From an uncultured Bacteroidales bacterium (GTDB lineage: Bacteria > Bacteroidota > Bacteroidia > Bacteroidales > UBA932), in NCBI GenBank assembly GCA_944323825.1, contig CALUTY010000010.1, positions 51,710-115,709 of the forward strand: DNA of 64,000 nucleotides, given 5' to 3'. Below the pieces are notes generated by a model that saw nothing but the letters and a program-made list of their open reading frames with translations, had not been told where the DNA came from and did no database searches. The position numbers were made by a program, and so were the translations under genes. Position 1 is the first letter of the stretch, and every line of letters starts with the position of its first letter. This document shows, one piece after another, positions 8,945 through 17,796 of this stretch.

Positions 8945-10261
8945 TCAGCATTTTTCGCCTCTACCCACAAAAGCGGTGGACACTGCGGCCAGCAGCATGA
9001 ACACTCCCGCGAGGGCGAGCATCCAGACGGCCTGCGAGCCGAAGATCCATTTGACTATGAGGCCGCCAGTGAGGCCTATGACTATCTGTGGTATGGTTAT
9101 AGTGAAATTGAATATGCCCATGTATGCTCCCATGCTGGCAGCCTGCACGTCGCGGGAGAGGATGGAATAAGGCATGGCGAGGATGCCGGCCCAGGCAATG
9201 CCTATGCCAACCATCGGAAGCATCATCAGATACTGGTTGTGGACAAGCAGCAGGCCTCCGAAGCCGAGAGCCCCGCAGAGGAGGCAGGCTGCGTAGACGG
9301 CCTTGTTGCCATAGCGCGCGGCTATGCGGCTGAGGAAGATGGAGACGATGCAGGCCGGTATCGGATAGATGCCGTTGAGCACTCCGACCCAGGTCTGCGT
9401 GGCACCTGCGGAAAGCACTTCGCCCGTGACCGGATCGGTGACCACCCCGGTGATGGCAGGCTTGAGATAGGTCCACATCAGGAAAAGGGCAGCCCATGAG
9501 AAGAACTGGGTCACACCGAGCTGGAGCATCACCTTCGGAATGTTTCTCATGAGTGTGAGGAAGCCGGGCTTCTTCTCCGCTGCGGCGGATTTTTCAGGGA
9601 GACCGTTATATTCGGCAAATTCCTTCGGAGGATATTCCTTTGTCTTGAACACTGTGACGAGCACCGTCAGAAGCAGGATAACTCCGCCGGCATAATACGA
9701 ATAGGCGATGTGCTTCGAGACCTGGCCCGGGACAGCCTCGTCCGAAACGCCCAGCCATGTCATCACCAACGGCAGGAAAGCCCCGATGACGGCGCCGAGA
9801 TTGATCAGGAAAGTCTGGACCACATATCCCTCGGTCTTCTGCGAGTCATCCAGCATGTCCGCCACGAGGGCGCGGAACGGCTGCATCGTCACATTGAAGG
9901 AGAGGTCCATGAAAAGGAGGATGAACGCGCCCATCGCCAGAGGAGCTATCGCCAGAAGCGTAGGGCAGTTAGGCATCAGGAGGAGGGCTATGGTGGAGAT
10001 GACGGCACCGCCCAGAATGTAAGGCATGCGCCTGCCGAAGCGTGTCCATGTCCCGTCAGAGAACATGCCGACAATCGGTTGTATCACCATGCCGGCAAGA
10101 GGGGCCGCCAGCCAGAAATAGCTGAGATGGCTCACATCGGCTCCGAGAGATTCGAATATCGACGAAGTGTTGGAATTCTGGAGAGAATATCCTATCTGCA
10201 CCCCGAGGAAACCGAAACTCAGATTCCATATCTGCCAGAATGACAATTTTGGTTTCTTCAT
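8945..10261 (-). CDS. MFS sugar transporter (SLC45/maltose type)
   Basis: A 438-aa, 12-TM major facilitator, expected to carry maltose or maltodextrins across the inner membrane with protons. The N-terminal KPKLSFWQIWNLSFGFLGVQ and the loop SDGTWTRFGRRMPYILGG are typical of the SLC45/GPH-like sugar symporters found in Bacteroidota starch loci. ATG 10261 begins directly at the first TM; longer in-frame starts add unstructured sequence and cross the divergent promoter region. It is the first gene of the starch operon, which is unusual because classical sus operons lack this permease. The maltose substrate is inferred from context. Confidence 0.87.
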   Translation of the reverse strand: MKKPKLSFWQIWNLSFGFLGVQIGYSLQNSNTSSIFESLGADVSHLSYFWLAAPLAGMVIQPIVGMFSDGTWTRFGRRMPYILGGAVISTIALLLMPNCPTLLAIAPLAMGAFILLFMDLSFNVTMQPFRALVADMLDDSQKTEGYVVQTFLINLGAVIGAFLPLVMTWLGVSDEAVPGQVSKHIAYSYYAGGVILLLTVLVTVFKTKEYPPKEFAEYNGLPEKSAAAEKKPGFLTLMRNIPKVMLQLGVTQFFSWAALFLMWTYLKPAITGVVTDPVTGEVLSAGATQTWVGVLNGIYPIPACIVSIFLSRIAARYGNKAVYAACLLCGALGFGGLLLVHNQYLMMLPMVGIGIAWAGILAMPYSILSRDVQAASMGAYMGIFNFTITIPQIVIGLTGGLIVKWIFGSQAVWMLALAGVFMLLAAVSTAFVGRGEKC

Positions 10262-10288
10262 TTCCGTGTCATCAATTAATGTGTCCGG

Positions 10289-10296
10289 CAAAACTA
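10289..10296 (-). promoter_or_regulatory. Candidate -7 box of the starch operon
   Basis: Minus-strand TAGTTTTG matches the Bacteroidota -7 consensus TAnnTTTG, 28 bp upstream of the MFS start. No good TTTG -33 box is seen about 20 bp further upstream, so this promoter may depend on an activator such as the divergent response regulator. Confidence 0.4.
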
Positions 10297-10388
10297 AACA
10301 ATGGCACACTCCTCTAAAAATCATGAGCGACGAGCGGAGAGAAACATCCGACGAACGGAAATATTTTCGGGATGAAATCCAAATGATT

Positions 10389-10419
10389 TTTGCACCTCTT
10401 CCGAAAAATCGTAAATTTG
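10389..10419 (+). promoter_or_regulatory. Bacteroidota promoter of the sensor kinase operon
   Basis: TTTG at 10389-10392 and TAAATTTG at 10412-10419, 19 bp apart, match the TTTG/TAnnTTTG consensus. The likely transcription start near 10426 leaves a leader of only about 11 nt before ATG 10437, which supports that start over any upstream in-frame ATG. Confidence 0.65.
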
Positions 10420-10436
10420 GTATCATATTCCGCATA

Positions 10437-11880
10437 ATGATGAAAACACCCGGAGCAAACGGCATAATACATATTTTCGCGCTGCTGCATCTTGCAGTGG
10501 CTCTTCTGTGCAGATACTCCGGCATAATGGACGAGATCTGGCTGACCCTGCTCACCATCACCATGGTCGTCCTCATCGGCATAAGGCTGCAGGTCAAGGT
10601 GGAGCTTATCGTAGCAAGCGTCATCATAATAAATCTGATAGGCTACTTCCTCGGAGTGTACGGAGCCAGGCTGATTGCACTCGTCTCCACCTCCGAACTC
10701 TTAACCCATTCGCTCGCCACATTCGTCACCACCGAAATCATCGGATGGGGCACATACGGATTCATGAGGATATTCCGCAAGGATTCCGGAAAAAAGTCCG
10801 CAGGCGTCTTAAAGGCTGCCCCCCCCCGGCAATCTGAGGAAAGAGCATTTCCTGTGGCTATTCGCGGCATTGGCCCTTGTCCTGATGTTCAGGGCCGCAC
10901 TCACCTTCCTGTTTTCCTCAGACAGGATTCCTGACGGCAATGTCATCCGGATGGCAGGAACTCTCATGTCCCACTCTGCCGTCCTTGCCGTGGGACTATG
11001 CCTCATTGTATTGACAGTAAGATATATACGACTTAAGTGCCGACATTGGAGCCCGATGGCAAAGACCGCCGCCATAGCATCGGCCCTGATACTGATGGCT
11101 GCAGGGACAGCTTTCCTCACAGGAATGGACTATCCTCAGGGCCACGGACAGGAAGAGCTGTCCATGCACAGGTTCTCGCAGCTTTTCGTCATAACCCTGG
11201 CCATGGACCTCATAATGTATTCGGCAGTCTACATCATAGATTACGCATTGGCCACAAGGGCAGCAATGTACGAAGAACGCAGCAAGGCAAGCCAGGCCCG
11301 TTTCCAGTATGCCAAGCTCAAACAGCAGGTCAATCCGCATTTCCTTTTCAACTCGCTGAACATCCTTGACTGCATGGTACAGGAGGGGCAGACGGAACAG
11401 GCCAGCGCATTCATCCACAAGCTCGCCGGAATCTACCGTTACATGCTCCGCAACGATGAGAAGACGGTACTCCTGCAGGATGAGATGAAATTCGTGGGAA
11501 TGTATGTGGACCTTCTGAAAGAAAGGTTTTCGGACGGGTTCAAGGTAATCACCGAAATCCCTGAAGACATCGGCCGCCAGAAGCTTGTGATACCATGCTC
11601 GGTACAGATGCTCATAGAGAATGCCATCAAGCACAATCAGGTGGGAGGCAAGGAGCCTCTCGTCATCAGAATCACCACGGACGGTGAAGCGCTCACAGTC
11701 ACCAACAACCTGAGGCCCAAACTTAACGGGAGTGAATCTACCAAGGTGGGGCTGAACTACCTCCGTGAACAATACAGATACCTTTACGGGAAAAATGTGG
11801 AAACTTATTCCGACAACACACAATACAGGGTCAGCATCCCACTGACAGAAAACCAGGATGTACGGAGAGTCCGGGAATGA
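10437..11880 (+). CDS. LytS-type sensor histidine kinase, interrupted by a frameshift at C9
   Basis: Two overlapping frames make one kinase. The first runs from ATG 10437 through about four hydrophobic helices to residue 127, then passes the nine C at 10819-10827 and goes out of frame, stopping at 10934. The second frame carries on with a TM segment (HFLWLFAALALVLMF), three more hydrophobic segments and a cytoplasmic His_kinase domain (PF06580 type): phospho-acceptor His in QVNPHFLFNS and N-box LIENAIKHNQ. With eight C (or eleven) the frame is continuous and gives 480 aa (eight C). The kinase should phosphorylate the LytTR regulator 51 bp downstream. As written the gene is split; an internal ATG (10870) could express the C-terminal half alone. 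Real mutation, phase variation or an assembly error cannot be told apart here. Confidence 0.82.
10819..10827 (+). repeat. C9 homopolymer at the kinase frameshift
   Basis: Nine consecutive C sit exactly where the reading frame of the histidine kinase must change. Removing one C joins KAAPP to GNLRKEH without a stop. G/C runs of this length slip during replication in known phase-variable genes, but they are also a common sequencing error site. Confidence 0.75.
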
Positions 11881-11931
11881 CCCTCCGCCCACATATACCG
11901 CAACACCGAAATCTATAACCGGCAGCACAAG

Positions 11932-12696
11932 ATGAATGTACTGATAGTTGAAGACGAAGCAATGGCAAGAAGAAGCCTTGCCAATACCCTTAAAAGGCTT
12001 TACCCTGAGATGGACATAGTCGGGGAGACAGGCTCTGTGACCGAGACCCTGGAATGGCTCGGCAATCCCGCCAACAGGGCCGACATAATATTCATGGATG
12101 TGGAACTTTCTGACGGAAGCTGCTTTGAGATATTCCGCCAGGCGGACATAAAGTCCAAGGTGATAATGACCACTGCATACGACAGCTATGCGGTCAAGGC
12201 ATTTGAAGTGGAGAGCATCGACTATCTCCTGAAGCCCATTGAAGAGTCCGACCTGAAAAGAGCCGTGGAGCGGTGCAGGGCAAGGATTGCCGCAGACGGG
12301 AACACTGCCCCGGCTCAAGCCTCTTCCGGCACAGCCGCTCCGCAGAATCACCGGCATTTCAAGGAAAGATTCCTCGTGAAACTGAATGACACCATCGTCC
12401 CAATAAAGACTGAGGGCATCGTATGCCTTTATTCCGAGGACAAGTCCACCTACCTTGTTACCCGTGACGGCAGAAAATATGTCATGGACTTCTCCCTCGA
12501 CATAGCCCTGGAGCAGCTCGACCCGGAGACCTTCTTCCGCATCTCGCGCAACTGCATCATATCCATGTCGGCCATATCAAGCATAGCCAAGATCGGAAGC
12601 CGGCTCAAGATCGAGTCCTCCCCGCGCACCTCCTTCGACATGATAGTCAGCCGCGCCAGGACAGACGACTTTCTCCAGTGGCTTGAAGGCCGTTAG
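11932..12696 (+). CDS. LytTR-family response regulator
   Basis: A 254-aa regulator paired with the kinase upstream. Receiver domain at about 1-120: acidic EDE at 7-9, phospho-acceptor Asp56 in IIFMDVELSDG, Thr in MTTAY, Lys in DYLLKPIEE. A linker rich in Ala, Pro and Gln (about 123-142) leads to a LytTR DNA-binding domain (about 145-250) with KSTYLVTRDGRKYVMDFSL and FFRISRNCIIS. Divergent placement next to the starch operon makes that operon the likely target, instead of the membrane regulator SusR of B. thetaiotaomicron; this is inference. Its stop overlaps the stop of the convergent glucanotransferase gene by 4 bp. Confidence 0.92.
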   Translation: MNVLIVEDEAMARRSLANTLKRLYPEMDIVGETGSVTETLEWLGNPANRADIIFMDVELSDGSCFEIFRQADIKSKVIMTTAYDSYAVKAFEVESIDYLLKPIEESDLKRAVERCRARIAADGNTAPAQASSGTAAPQNHRHFKERFLVKLNDTIVPIKTEGIVCLYSEDKSTYLVTRDGRKYVMDFSLDIALEQLDPETFFRISRNCIISMSAISSIAKIGSRLKIESSPRTSFDMIVSRARTDDFLQWLEGR

Positions 12697-15020
12697 TCCG
12701 CCCGGCCGGAGCTGAGAATCATGTCTCTGAGCGCCGAGTTGAAGCCGGTCTGGCCGAGCAGAGACTCCAGTGTCAGGTGCATCCTGTAGCGCCAGTAGTG
12801 GCGAGAGACGGCAGGAATGTTGATCCTTTCCTTTGAAGGGTCCTCAAGCCTTATGTCCCCGTCCATCGACAGCCAGTCCTGAAGAGGCAGAATCGCAAGC
12901 ATGGACGGAGACTCCAGATGCATTTCCACTATGCGGCGGCAGATCCACGGCTCGCAGAACCACGGGGCATCGCCCTGGCCGCCGAGAACCTCGTGCCAGA
13001 AGCGGGCGGTCACGGAACGGTCCTCCTCCCACCATGCCCTTATCGGATTCATGTCATGGGTCGAAGTGGTGCAGACCGAACGGTAAGGATAATGCGCCGG
13101 ATCGGCAAATGTTTCCTGCGGATTCTTCGGCATGCGCTGTATCTCCAGTGAGAGTATCTGATATTCATTCATCACATCAGGGACGCAGTCCGGAATCATG
13201 CCCAGGTCTTCTCCGCAGGCAAGCATCCCGGTGGCGGAAAGCAGGGACGGCAGTTTCCTCATGGCAGACTCCTTCCAGAAGGCATTGTGCCGGTGATAGA
13301 AGAAATCATCATAGAGCCGGTCGAACGCACGGCGGCGGTATTCGTCGAGAAGGCCGTAGCTGTAGGTGTATTGCGCTGCAATACGCGGATGCCACATCCC
13401 CTTCCTGCGCGGATCCTCCACAAAGAGCACATTGTCAATGATGTGCATGAGACCTTCCCTCAAGACAGCCTGCTCGCCATCCTTCGCAGGAAATTTCTCA
13501 AGCACCTTCCTCTGGGTGGAATATTCCGGCTTGAGCCTTCCGTCCTTCATGCACCTGCTGCGCACCTTGTCCGCAAGGTCGCCGAACACTCCGTCGATAA
13601 GGCTGTCGTCGATATACGGTTCAGAATACCTTCCGGATGACATGTCAAAGCCGAGCCGGGCCAATTCTTCCGAAGAATACGGCATGGCCGGATTGAAATG
13701 CCCGAGCAGCCCGTGTACGGCCGACACAGGTATCTCCCAGATGCGGAAAAAGCCGAGTATATGGTCTATCCTGAATGAATCGAAATATTGCGACATCTTC
13801 GCCAGACGGTCTTTCCACCAGGAATATCCGTCCTTGGACATCTCTTCCCAGTTGTAGGTCGGGAAGCCCCAGTTCTGCCCCTCCGTCGAAAATGCGTCAG
13901 GCGGCGCACCGGCCTGTGAATCAAGATGGAAAAGCCTTCTGTTCACCCATGCGTCAGCGCTGGTGCGGCTCACACCTATCGGCAGGTCGCCCTTGAAGAT
14001 GATTCCCTTTGAATGGGCATAATCCCTCGCCTCAACCAGCTGACAATGCAGATGATACTGGACAAAACAATGAAAATCAATTTCTTTCTTGTGCTCAGCC
14101 ATGTATTTTTCCACAGAAGCACGGTCATATGCAGACCAGTCGGCATCCGAAGCCGCTCCTGCCTTGACAGCGGCCTTGTCTTTCGTGGCTTTCCACCGGG
14201 TAAAGTCAGCCGTCCCGTATTCATCCCTCAATGTGCAGAATGCCGCATAAGGCAGCAGCCATGAAGCATTTTCCTCAACGAATTTCCTGTACGCCTTCGT
14301 TGCCGTCACACGCCGCCCGGTCCTGGCGAAAGCCTTGCCCAAAAGCCTCCGCTTCTCATTGTTGACCTTTTCATAATCCACTTCCGGCAACGCATTGAGC
14401 TCATTCCTCAGGCTCACATATTCCTCATCCTCCTCCACTCCGGCAGCAGGCAGATGGATGAACTGCGGATGCAGGGCAAAGCTCGAATTGGCATTGTACG
14501 GATAGGAGTCCTCCCATGTCCCCGTCATCGTGGTATCGTTCACAGGCAGCAGCTGCAGCACCTTCTGTCCTGTCAGTGCAGCCCAGTCCACAAGAGCCTT
14601 CAGGTCATTGAACTCCCCGACCCCGAAACTCTTTTCAGACCTCAGGGAGAACACCGGCACGGCAGTTCCTGCAGCCCTCCATGTCCTGCCCGGCTCCGTC
14701 TTGAACACCCCGTTCCTGAAAGGAGCTGAATGCAAAGGGAGATCCGCCGGAACATCCGACCAGAAATCCTGTACCCCTGATGCCACCGGACCGGATGCCG
14801 GCACAATGAATCTGTGTGAATTCCATTCAGTCCTGATGCAGACCCCGCCCTGATGAAGTTCGTAACGGTATTCGAATGTCTGCCCCGCCTTCAGCCGGTC
14901 AACAGTCCCGACCCAGATGTCCCCCGGGGTATATTCCATGCGGAAAAGCCTGTCCCCGCTCCTCATGAAAAGTTCCTGTCCCCAGTATGTGCGGTATTCG
15001 ATGCGTGTTATCAATTTCAT
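12693..15020 (-). CDS. malQ: 4-alpha-glucanotransferase (GH77, amylomaltase)
   Basis: A 775-aa cytoplasmic disproportionating enzyme that moves glucan chains between maltodextrins and releases glucose. Residues 1-105 look like a single CBM20-type starch-binding domain; the GH77 barrel follows. Near residue 419 FRIDHILGFFRIWEIP carries the nucleophile Asp, ACGEDLGMIP the acid/base Glu, and TSTHDMNPIRAWWEED the third Asp. Many Bacteroidota MalQ proteins have two CBM20 domains and about 890 residues, so this one is shorter at the N-terminus. ATG 15020 was preferred over an upstream TTG. It is in the same direction as, and 119 bp behind, the organophosphate transporter gene. Confidence 0.94.
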   Translation of the reverse strand: MKLITRIEYRTYWGQELFMRSGDRLFRMEYTPGDIWVGTVDRLKAGQTFEYRYELHQGGVCIRTEWNSHRFIVPASGPVASGVQDFWSDVPADLPLHSAPFRNGVFKTEPGRTWRAAGTAVPVFSLRSEKSFGVGEFNDLKALVDWAALTGQKVLQLLPVNDTTMTGTWEDSYPYNANSSFALHPQFIHLPAAGVEEDEEYVSLRNELNALPEVDYEKVNNEKRRLLGKAFARTGRRVTATKAYRKFVEENASWLLPYAAFCTLRDEYGTADFTRWKATKDKAAVKAGAASDADWSAYDRASVEKYMAEHKKEIDFHCFVQYHLHCQLVEARDYAHSKGIIFKGDLPIGVSRTSADAWVNRRLFHLDSQAGAPPDAFSTEGQNWGFPTYNWEEMSKDGYSWWKDRLAKMSQYFDSFRIDHILGFFRIWEIPVSAVHGLLGHFNPAMPYSSEELARLGFDMSSGRYSEPYIDDSLIDGVFGDLADKVRSRCMKDGRLKPEYSTQRKVLEKFPAKDGEQAVLREGLMHIIDNVLFVEDPRRKGMWHPRIAAQYTYSYGLLDEYRRRAFDRLYDDFFYHRHNAFWKESAMRKLPSLLSATGMLACGEDLGMIPDCVPDVMNEYQILSLEIQRMPKNPQETFADPAHYPYRSVCTTSTHDMNPIRAWWEEDRSVTARFWHEVLGGQGDAPWFCEPWICRRIVEMHLESPSMLAILPLQDWLSMDGDIRLEDPSKERINIPAVSRHYWRYRMHLTLESLLGQTGFNSALRDMILSSGRAD

Positions 15021-15139
15021 GGCCAAAACAATTTCTACAATTTTTCAAAATTAACGAATTATTCCGGTTTTGCCGCCCGCCCTCCGACGGCCGGCGAAAT
15101 AAAGACGACGAGCCCTGCAAAATCCCGGAAGAGTGAACC

Positions 15140-16513
15140 TCAATTCTGCTTCATCTTCTTCCAGGTGACGACCGGCAGGACGAAGGCTATGAGCATGGCG
15201 AACAGCCAGAAGATCGAAACGGGGGTGAAATTGTAGACAGCCTCACTAATATCAGCCGCCCCTTCGGTATAGCCCTGAATCAGATAGCCGCTGACAATGT
15301 CCTGGATGCCTGCGGCCACATAGCTGGAAATCCCGACAATCCCGAGGGCGGCACCGGTAGCCTTTCTCGGCACTATGTCCATCGCCATGACCCCTGCCAC
15401 TATGCAGTAGAGCACGCCCACGGCGAGGCTGAACAGCGACACATACATGATGTTGGCCAGATAGCCGCCTCCGGCAAAGAGGAAAAGGGCGAATGCGATG
15501 AAACTCAGCATGCCGGAAATGACTGCCGGGGTGATCCTGCTCCCCTTGAACACCTTGTCCGACAGCCAGCCCGCAAGCACAGTCCCAAGCACGCCGAAAG
15601 CCGCCGAAAAGGCGATTATCTGCGTGGCGGACTCAAGGGAGAAGGCCTTCTCCTTCTGCAGGAACAGCACTCCCCATCCGGCAATGGCGTATTTGGCTAT
15701 ATATACGAATGCGCTGGAAGCGGCGATAATCCAGATGCCGGGATGTTTCAGCACGGATTTCTGGATTTCGGATGTCTTCATGCCGTCCTCCTTCCTCATT
15801 TCCTCCCCGGAAAGCTCCTGGACCGAAGGAAGCCCCTTGCTCTCAGGCGTGTCGCTCACAAAGAAAATGATGATGGCCGCACCGATGAGGCCGCCGAGCG
15901 AGGCAAAGATGAAACCGTACTGCCAGCCGAAGGCTCCCACCACAAGCCCCACTATTATAAAGGAAAGGAATTCACCCAGATACGGGCTGGAACTGAAGAA
16001 GCTGTAATATGTCCCCCTCTTGGACAGAGGGAACCAGCGGGAAAGGCTGATGATGCCCGGAGGCGAACCCATGGACTGCACCCAGCCGTTCACGCCCCAC
16101 AGCATGGCAAACAGGATGAAGAACACTGCGGAAGACGCGCCTGTCGCCCCGTGGAACAGGCCGAGAAGTCCGAGCAGGAGATTGGCAATGGCGGAAATTA
16201 TCAGCCCTGTCGCCATGAAGCGCTTTATGTTGCAATAGTCTGCAATGAATCCGTTCATGAATTTGCCCACGGCATAGACAAACAGCAGGGCCGAGCCTAT
16301 GATACCGAGCTGCCCCGCCGTGAAGACCTCCCCGTCGATGAGCGGCTGCTTGATCACGCTCAGGCTCAGCCTGCACACATAGTACAGGCTATAGGCCACC
16401 GCAGCCCCCCAGAATGTCCGGGCCCTCAATTTCTTATATACCTTCTCCGTTTCCTCCCGAGGCACTTTCTCCACCGAAGGCTTGCTGATTCTGTAAAAAC
16501 TGTATAGACTCAT
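15140..16513 (-). CDS. MFS transporter, organophosphate:phosphate antiporter family
   Basis: A 457-aa, 12-TM protein of the GlpT/UhpT/PgtP family, exchanging a sugar phosphate or glycerol-3-phosphate for phosphate. Typical segments: RTFWGAAVAYSLYYVCRLSLSVIKQPLI in the first helices, the loop ADYCNIKRFMATGL, and NGWVQSMGSPPGIISLSRWFPLSKRG, a family hallmark. The substrate cannot be fixed; hexose phosphate would fit the neighbouring starch genes. It is transcribed toward malQ and may share its message. Confidence 0.85.
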   Translation of the reverse strand: MSLYSFYRISKPSVEKVPREETEKVYKKLRARTFWGAAVAYSLYYVCRLSLSVIKQPLIDGEVFTAGQLGIIGSALLFVYAVGKFMNGFIADYCNIKRFMATGLIISAIANLLLGLLGLFHGATGASSAVFFILFAMLWGVNGWVQSMGSPPGIISLSRWFPLSKRGTYYSFFSSSPYLGEFLSFIIVGLVVGAFGWQYGFIFASLGGLIGAAIIIFFVSDTPESKGLPSVQELSGEEMRKEDGMKTSEIQKSVLKHPGIWIIAASSAFVYIAKYAIAGWGVLFLQKEKAFSLESATQIIAFSAAFGVLGTVLAGWLSDKVFKGSRITPAVISGMLSFIAFALFLFAGGGYLANIMYVSLFSLAVGVLYCIVAGVMAMDIVPRKATGAALGIVGISSYVAAGIQDIVSGYLIQGYTEGAADISEAVYNFTPVSIFWLFAMLIAFVLPVVTWKKMKQN

Positions 16514-16589
16514 TCCACTGCAACCTTACGCCGTCCTGTCCGCTGTCCAACATGCACATTTACGCGGACTTCCGGCTCAATCAAAGCAC

Positions 16590-16597
16590 CAAATATA
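16590..16597 (-). promoter_or_regulatory. Candidate -7 box of the organophosphate transporter
   Basis: Minus-strand TATATTTG fits TAnnTTTG, about 77 bp upstream of the start at 16513. No clear -33 TTTG was found, so confidence is limited. Confidence 0.35.
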
Positions 16598-16650
16598 CGC
16601 AGAATTATTTTTCCCGTTTTGAATTTCAAGACAAATTCAAATATTTTTGC

Positions 16651-16658
16651 TAAATTTG
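16651..16658 (+). promoter_or_regulatory. Candidate -7 box of the SGNH hydrolase gene
   Basis: TAAATTTG fits TAnnTTTG and lies 45 bp before the start at 16704. The nearest TTTG upstream (16618-16621) is about 29 bp away, longer than usual. Confidence 0.35.
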
Positions 16659-16703
16659 TTTGTTCGTCCATATTTTTTTTGACACTATGCAAATATCATC
16701 AAA

Positions 16704-17786
16704 ATGAAAAAAATTCTTGCAGCAGTCGTGTCCGTCATAATTGCGGCATCAGCAATGGCCCAGGACACAGGAAAGAACGGGTTCGTATTTACCGAAGCAT
16801 CTGAACTCAACATCATAGGGAAGCTTTTCCCGGACACGCCCAACCCTTACCACAGGGTAGACACATGCCTGTTCAAGGGATTCACCCGGGGTGAAAATGA
16901 ACAGGTAAGATGCTCGGCCGGTCTCGCCGTGCTGTTCACCACCGACTCCCCTGCCATTTCAGTAAAAAGCGAATACGGGTACACCAACCACGGCGTGAAC
17001 ACAATGGGCATCTCCCTCAGGGGCTACGACCTCTACATCATGAGGGACGGGGAATGGATCTATGCGGCATCCGGCGGCACTGATTCCAAGAAAAACACCC
17101 TGCTCATAGGCAACCTTCCGGAAGGCGAGAAGAAATGCATGCTCCACCTCCCGATATACAGCGAAATGTATTCCGTCAAGATAGGCATCAGAAAAGGCTA
17201 TGACATCAGCCCTCTCGAATCGCCGTTCAGGCACAGGGTGGCCGTCTTCGGCTCCAGCTACACCCAGGGCATAAGCACCAGCCGCCCGGGGATGAGCTGG
17301 CCTATGCAGTTCATGCGCAACACAGGCATACAGATCCTGAGCCTCGGATGCAGCGGGAACTGCAAGATGCAGCCGTATTTCGCCGATGTGCTCGCCGCAG
17401 CCGATGTGGACGCCATCATCTTCGACGCATTTTCCAATCCGGACGCAGACATGATCAGGGAAAGGCTCTTCCCTTTCATCGAAAGGCTCCGGAAGGCCCA
17501 CCCGGACATACCTCTCATCTTCATCCAGACTATATACCGTGAAAGCCGCAACTTCAACTCATCAAACGACATGAAGGAACAGGCAAAGATGGATGCCGGA
17601 GCGGAAATGATGGCCGAAGCCGTCAAGAAATATGACAATGTGTACTTCGTCAATACTACAAGCACGGGCAAGGGACACGAAACTTCCGTGGACGGGACAC
17701 ACCCTTCCGACATGGGCTACAAGGCATGGGCTGAATCCATCGAGAAGCCCGTCATGAAGATACTCCGCAGATACGGTCTGAAATAA
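16704..17786 (+). CDS. Secreted SGNH/GDSL-family hydrolase with GxDLY N-terminal domain
   Basis: A 360-aa exported esterase-like protein. A signal peptide ends after ASAMAQ (about residue 20). An N-terminal beta domain (about 25-165) contains GYDLYIMRDGEW, the GxDLY signature of SGNH hydrolase N-terminal domains. The catalytic domain has the nucleophile block VAVFGSSYTQG near 183, GCSGNCKMQ (Gly block) and the Asp/His pair in VDGTHPSDMGYKAW near 333. Relatives deacetylate or de-esterify polysaccharides, but the substrate here is unknown. It is a single gene with its stop 10 bp from the convergent MATE gene. Confidence 0.87.
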   Translation: MKKILAAVVSVIIAASAMAQDTGKNGFVFTEASELNIIGKLFPDTPNPYHRVDTCLFKGFTRGENEQVRCSAGLAVLFTTDSPAISVKSEYGYTNHGVNTMGISLRGYDLYIMRDGEWIYAASGGTDSKKNTLLIGNLPEGEKKCMLHLPIYSEMYSVKIGIRKGYDISPLESPFRHRVAVFGSSYTQGISTSRPGMSWPMQFMRNTGIQILSLGCSGNCKMQPYFADVLAAADVDAIIFDAFSNPDADMIRERLFPFIERLRKAHPDIPLIFIQTIYRESRNFNSSNDMKEQAKMDAGAEMMAEAVKKYDNVYFVNTTSTGKGHETSVDGTHPSDMGYKAWAESIEKPVMKILRRYGLK

Positions 17787-17796
17787 TACTTTTCGT

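Noticed and set aside
10996..12357. 453-codon minus-strand open frame opposite the kinase and response regulator
   Set aside because: It lies antisense to two well-supported genes with clear domains; its composition (His, Gly and Val rich) is typical of a shadow frame in GC-rich DNA.
15021..15139. GC-rich imperfect hairpin near 15073-15096 as a terminator between the transporter and malQ
   Set aside because: The stem is imperfect and there is no T run on either strand, so it was not listed.
16510..16692. Short 60-codon frame upstream of the organophosphate transporter
   Set aside because: It covers the promoter region and has no signal or conserved motif.
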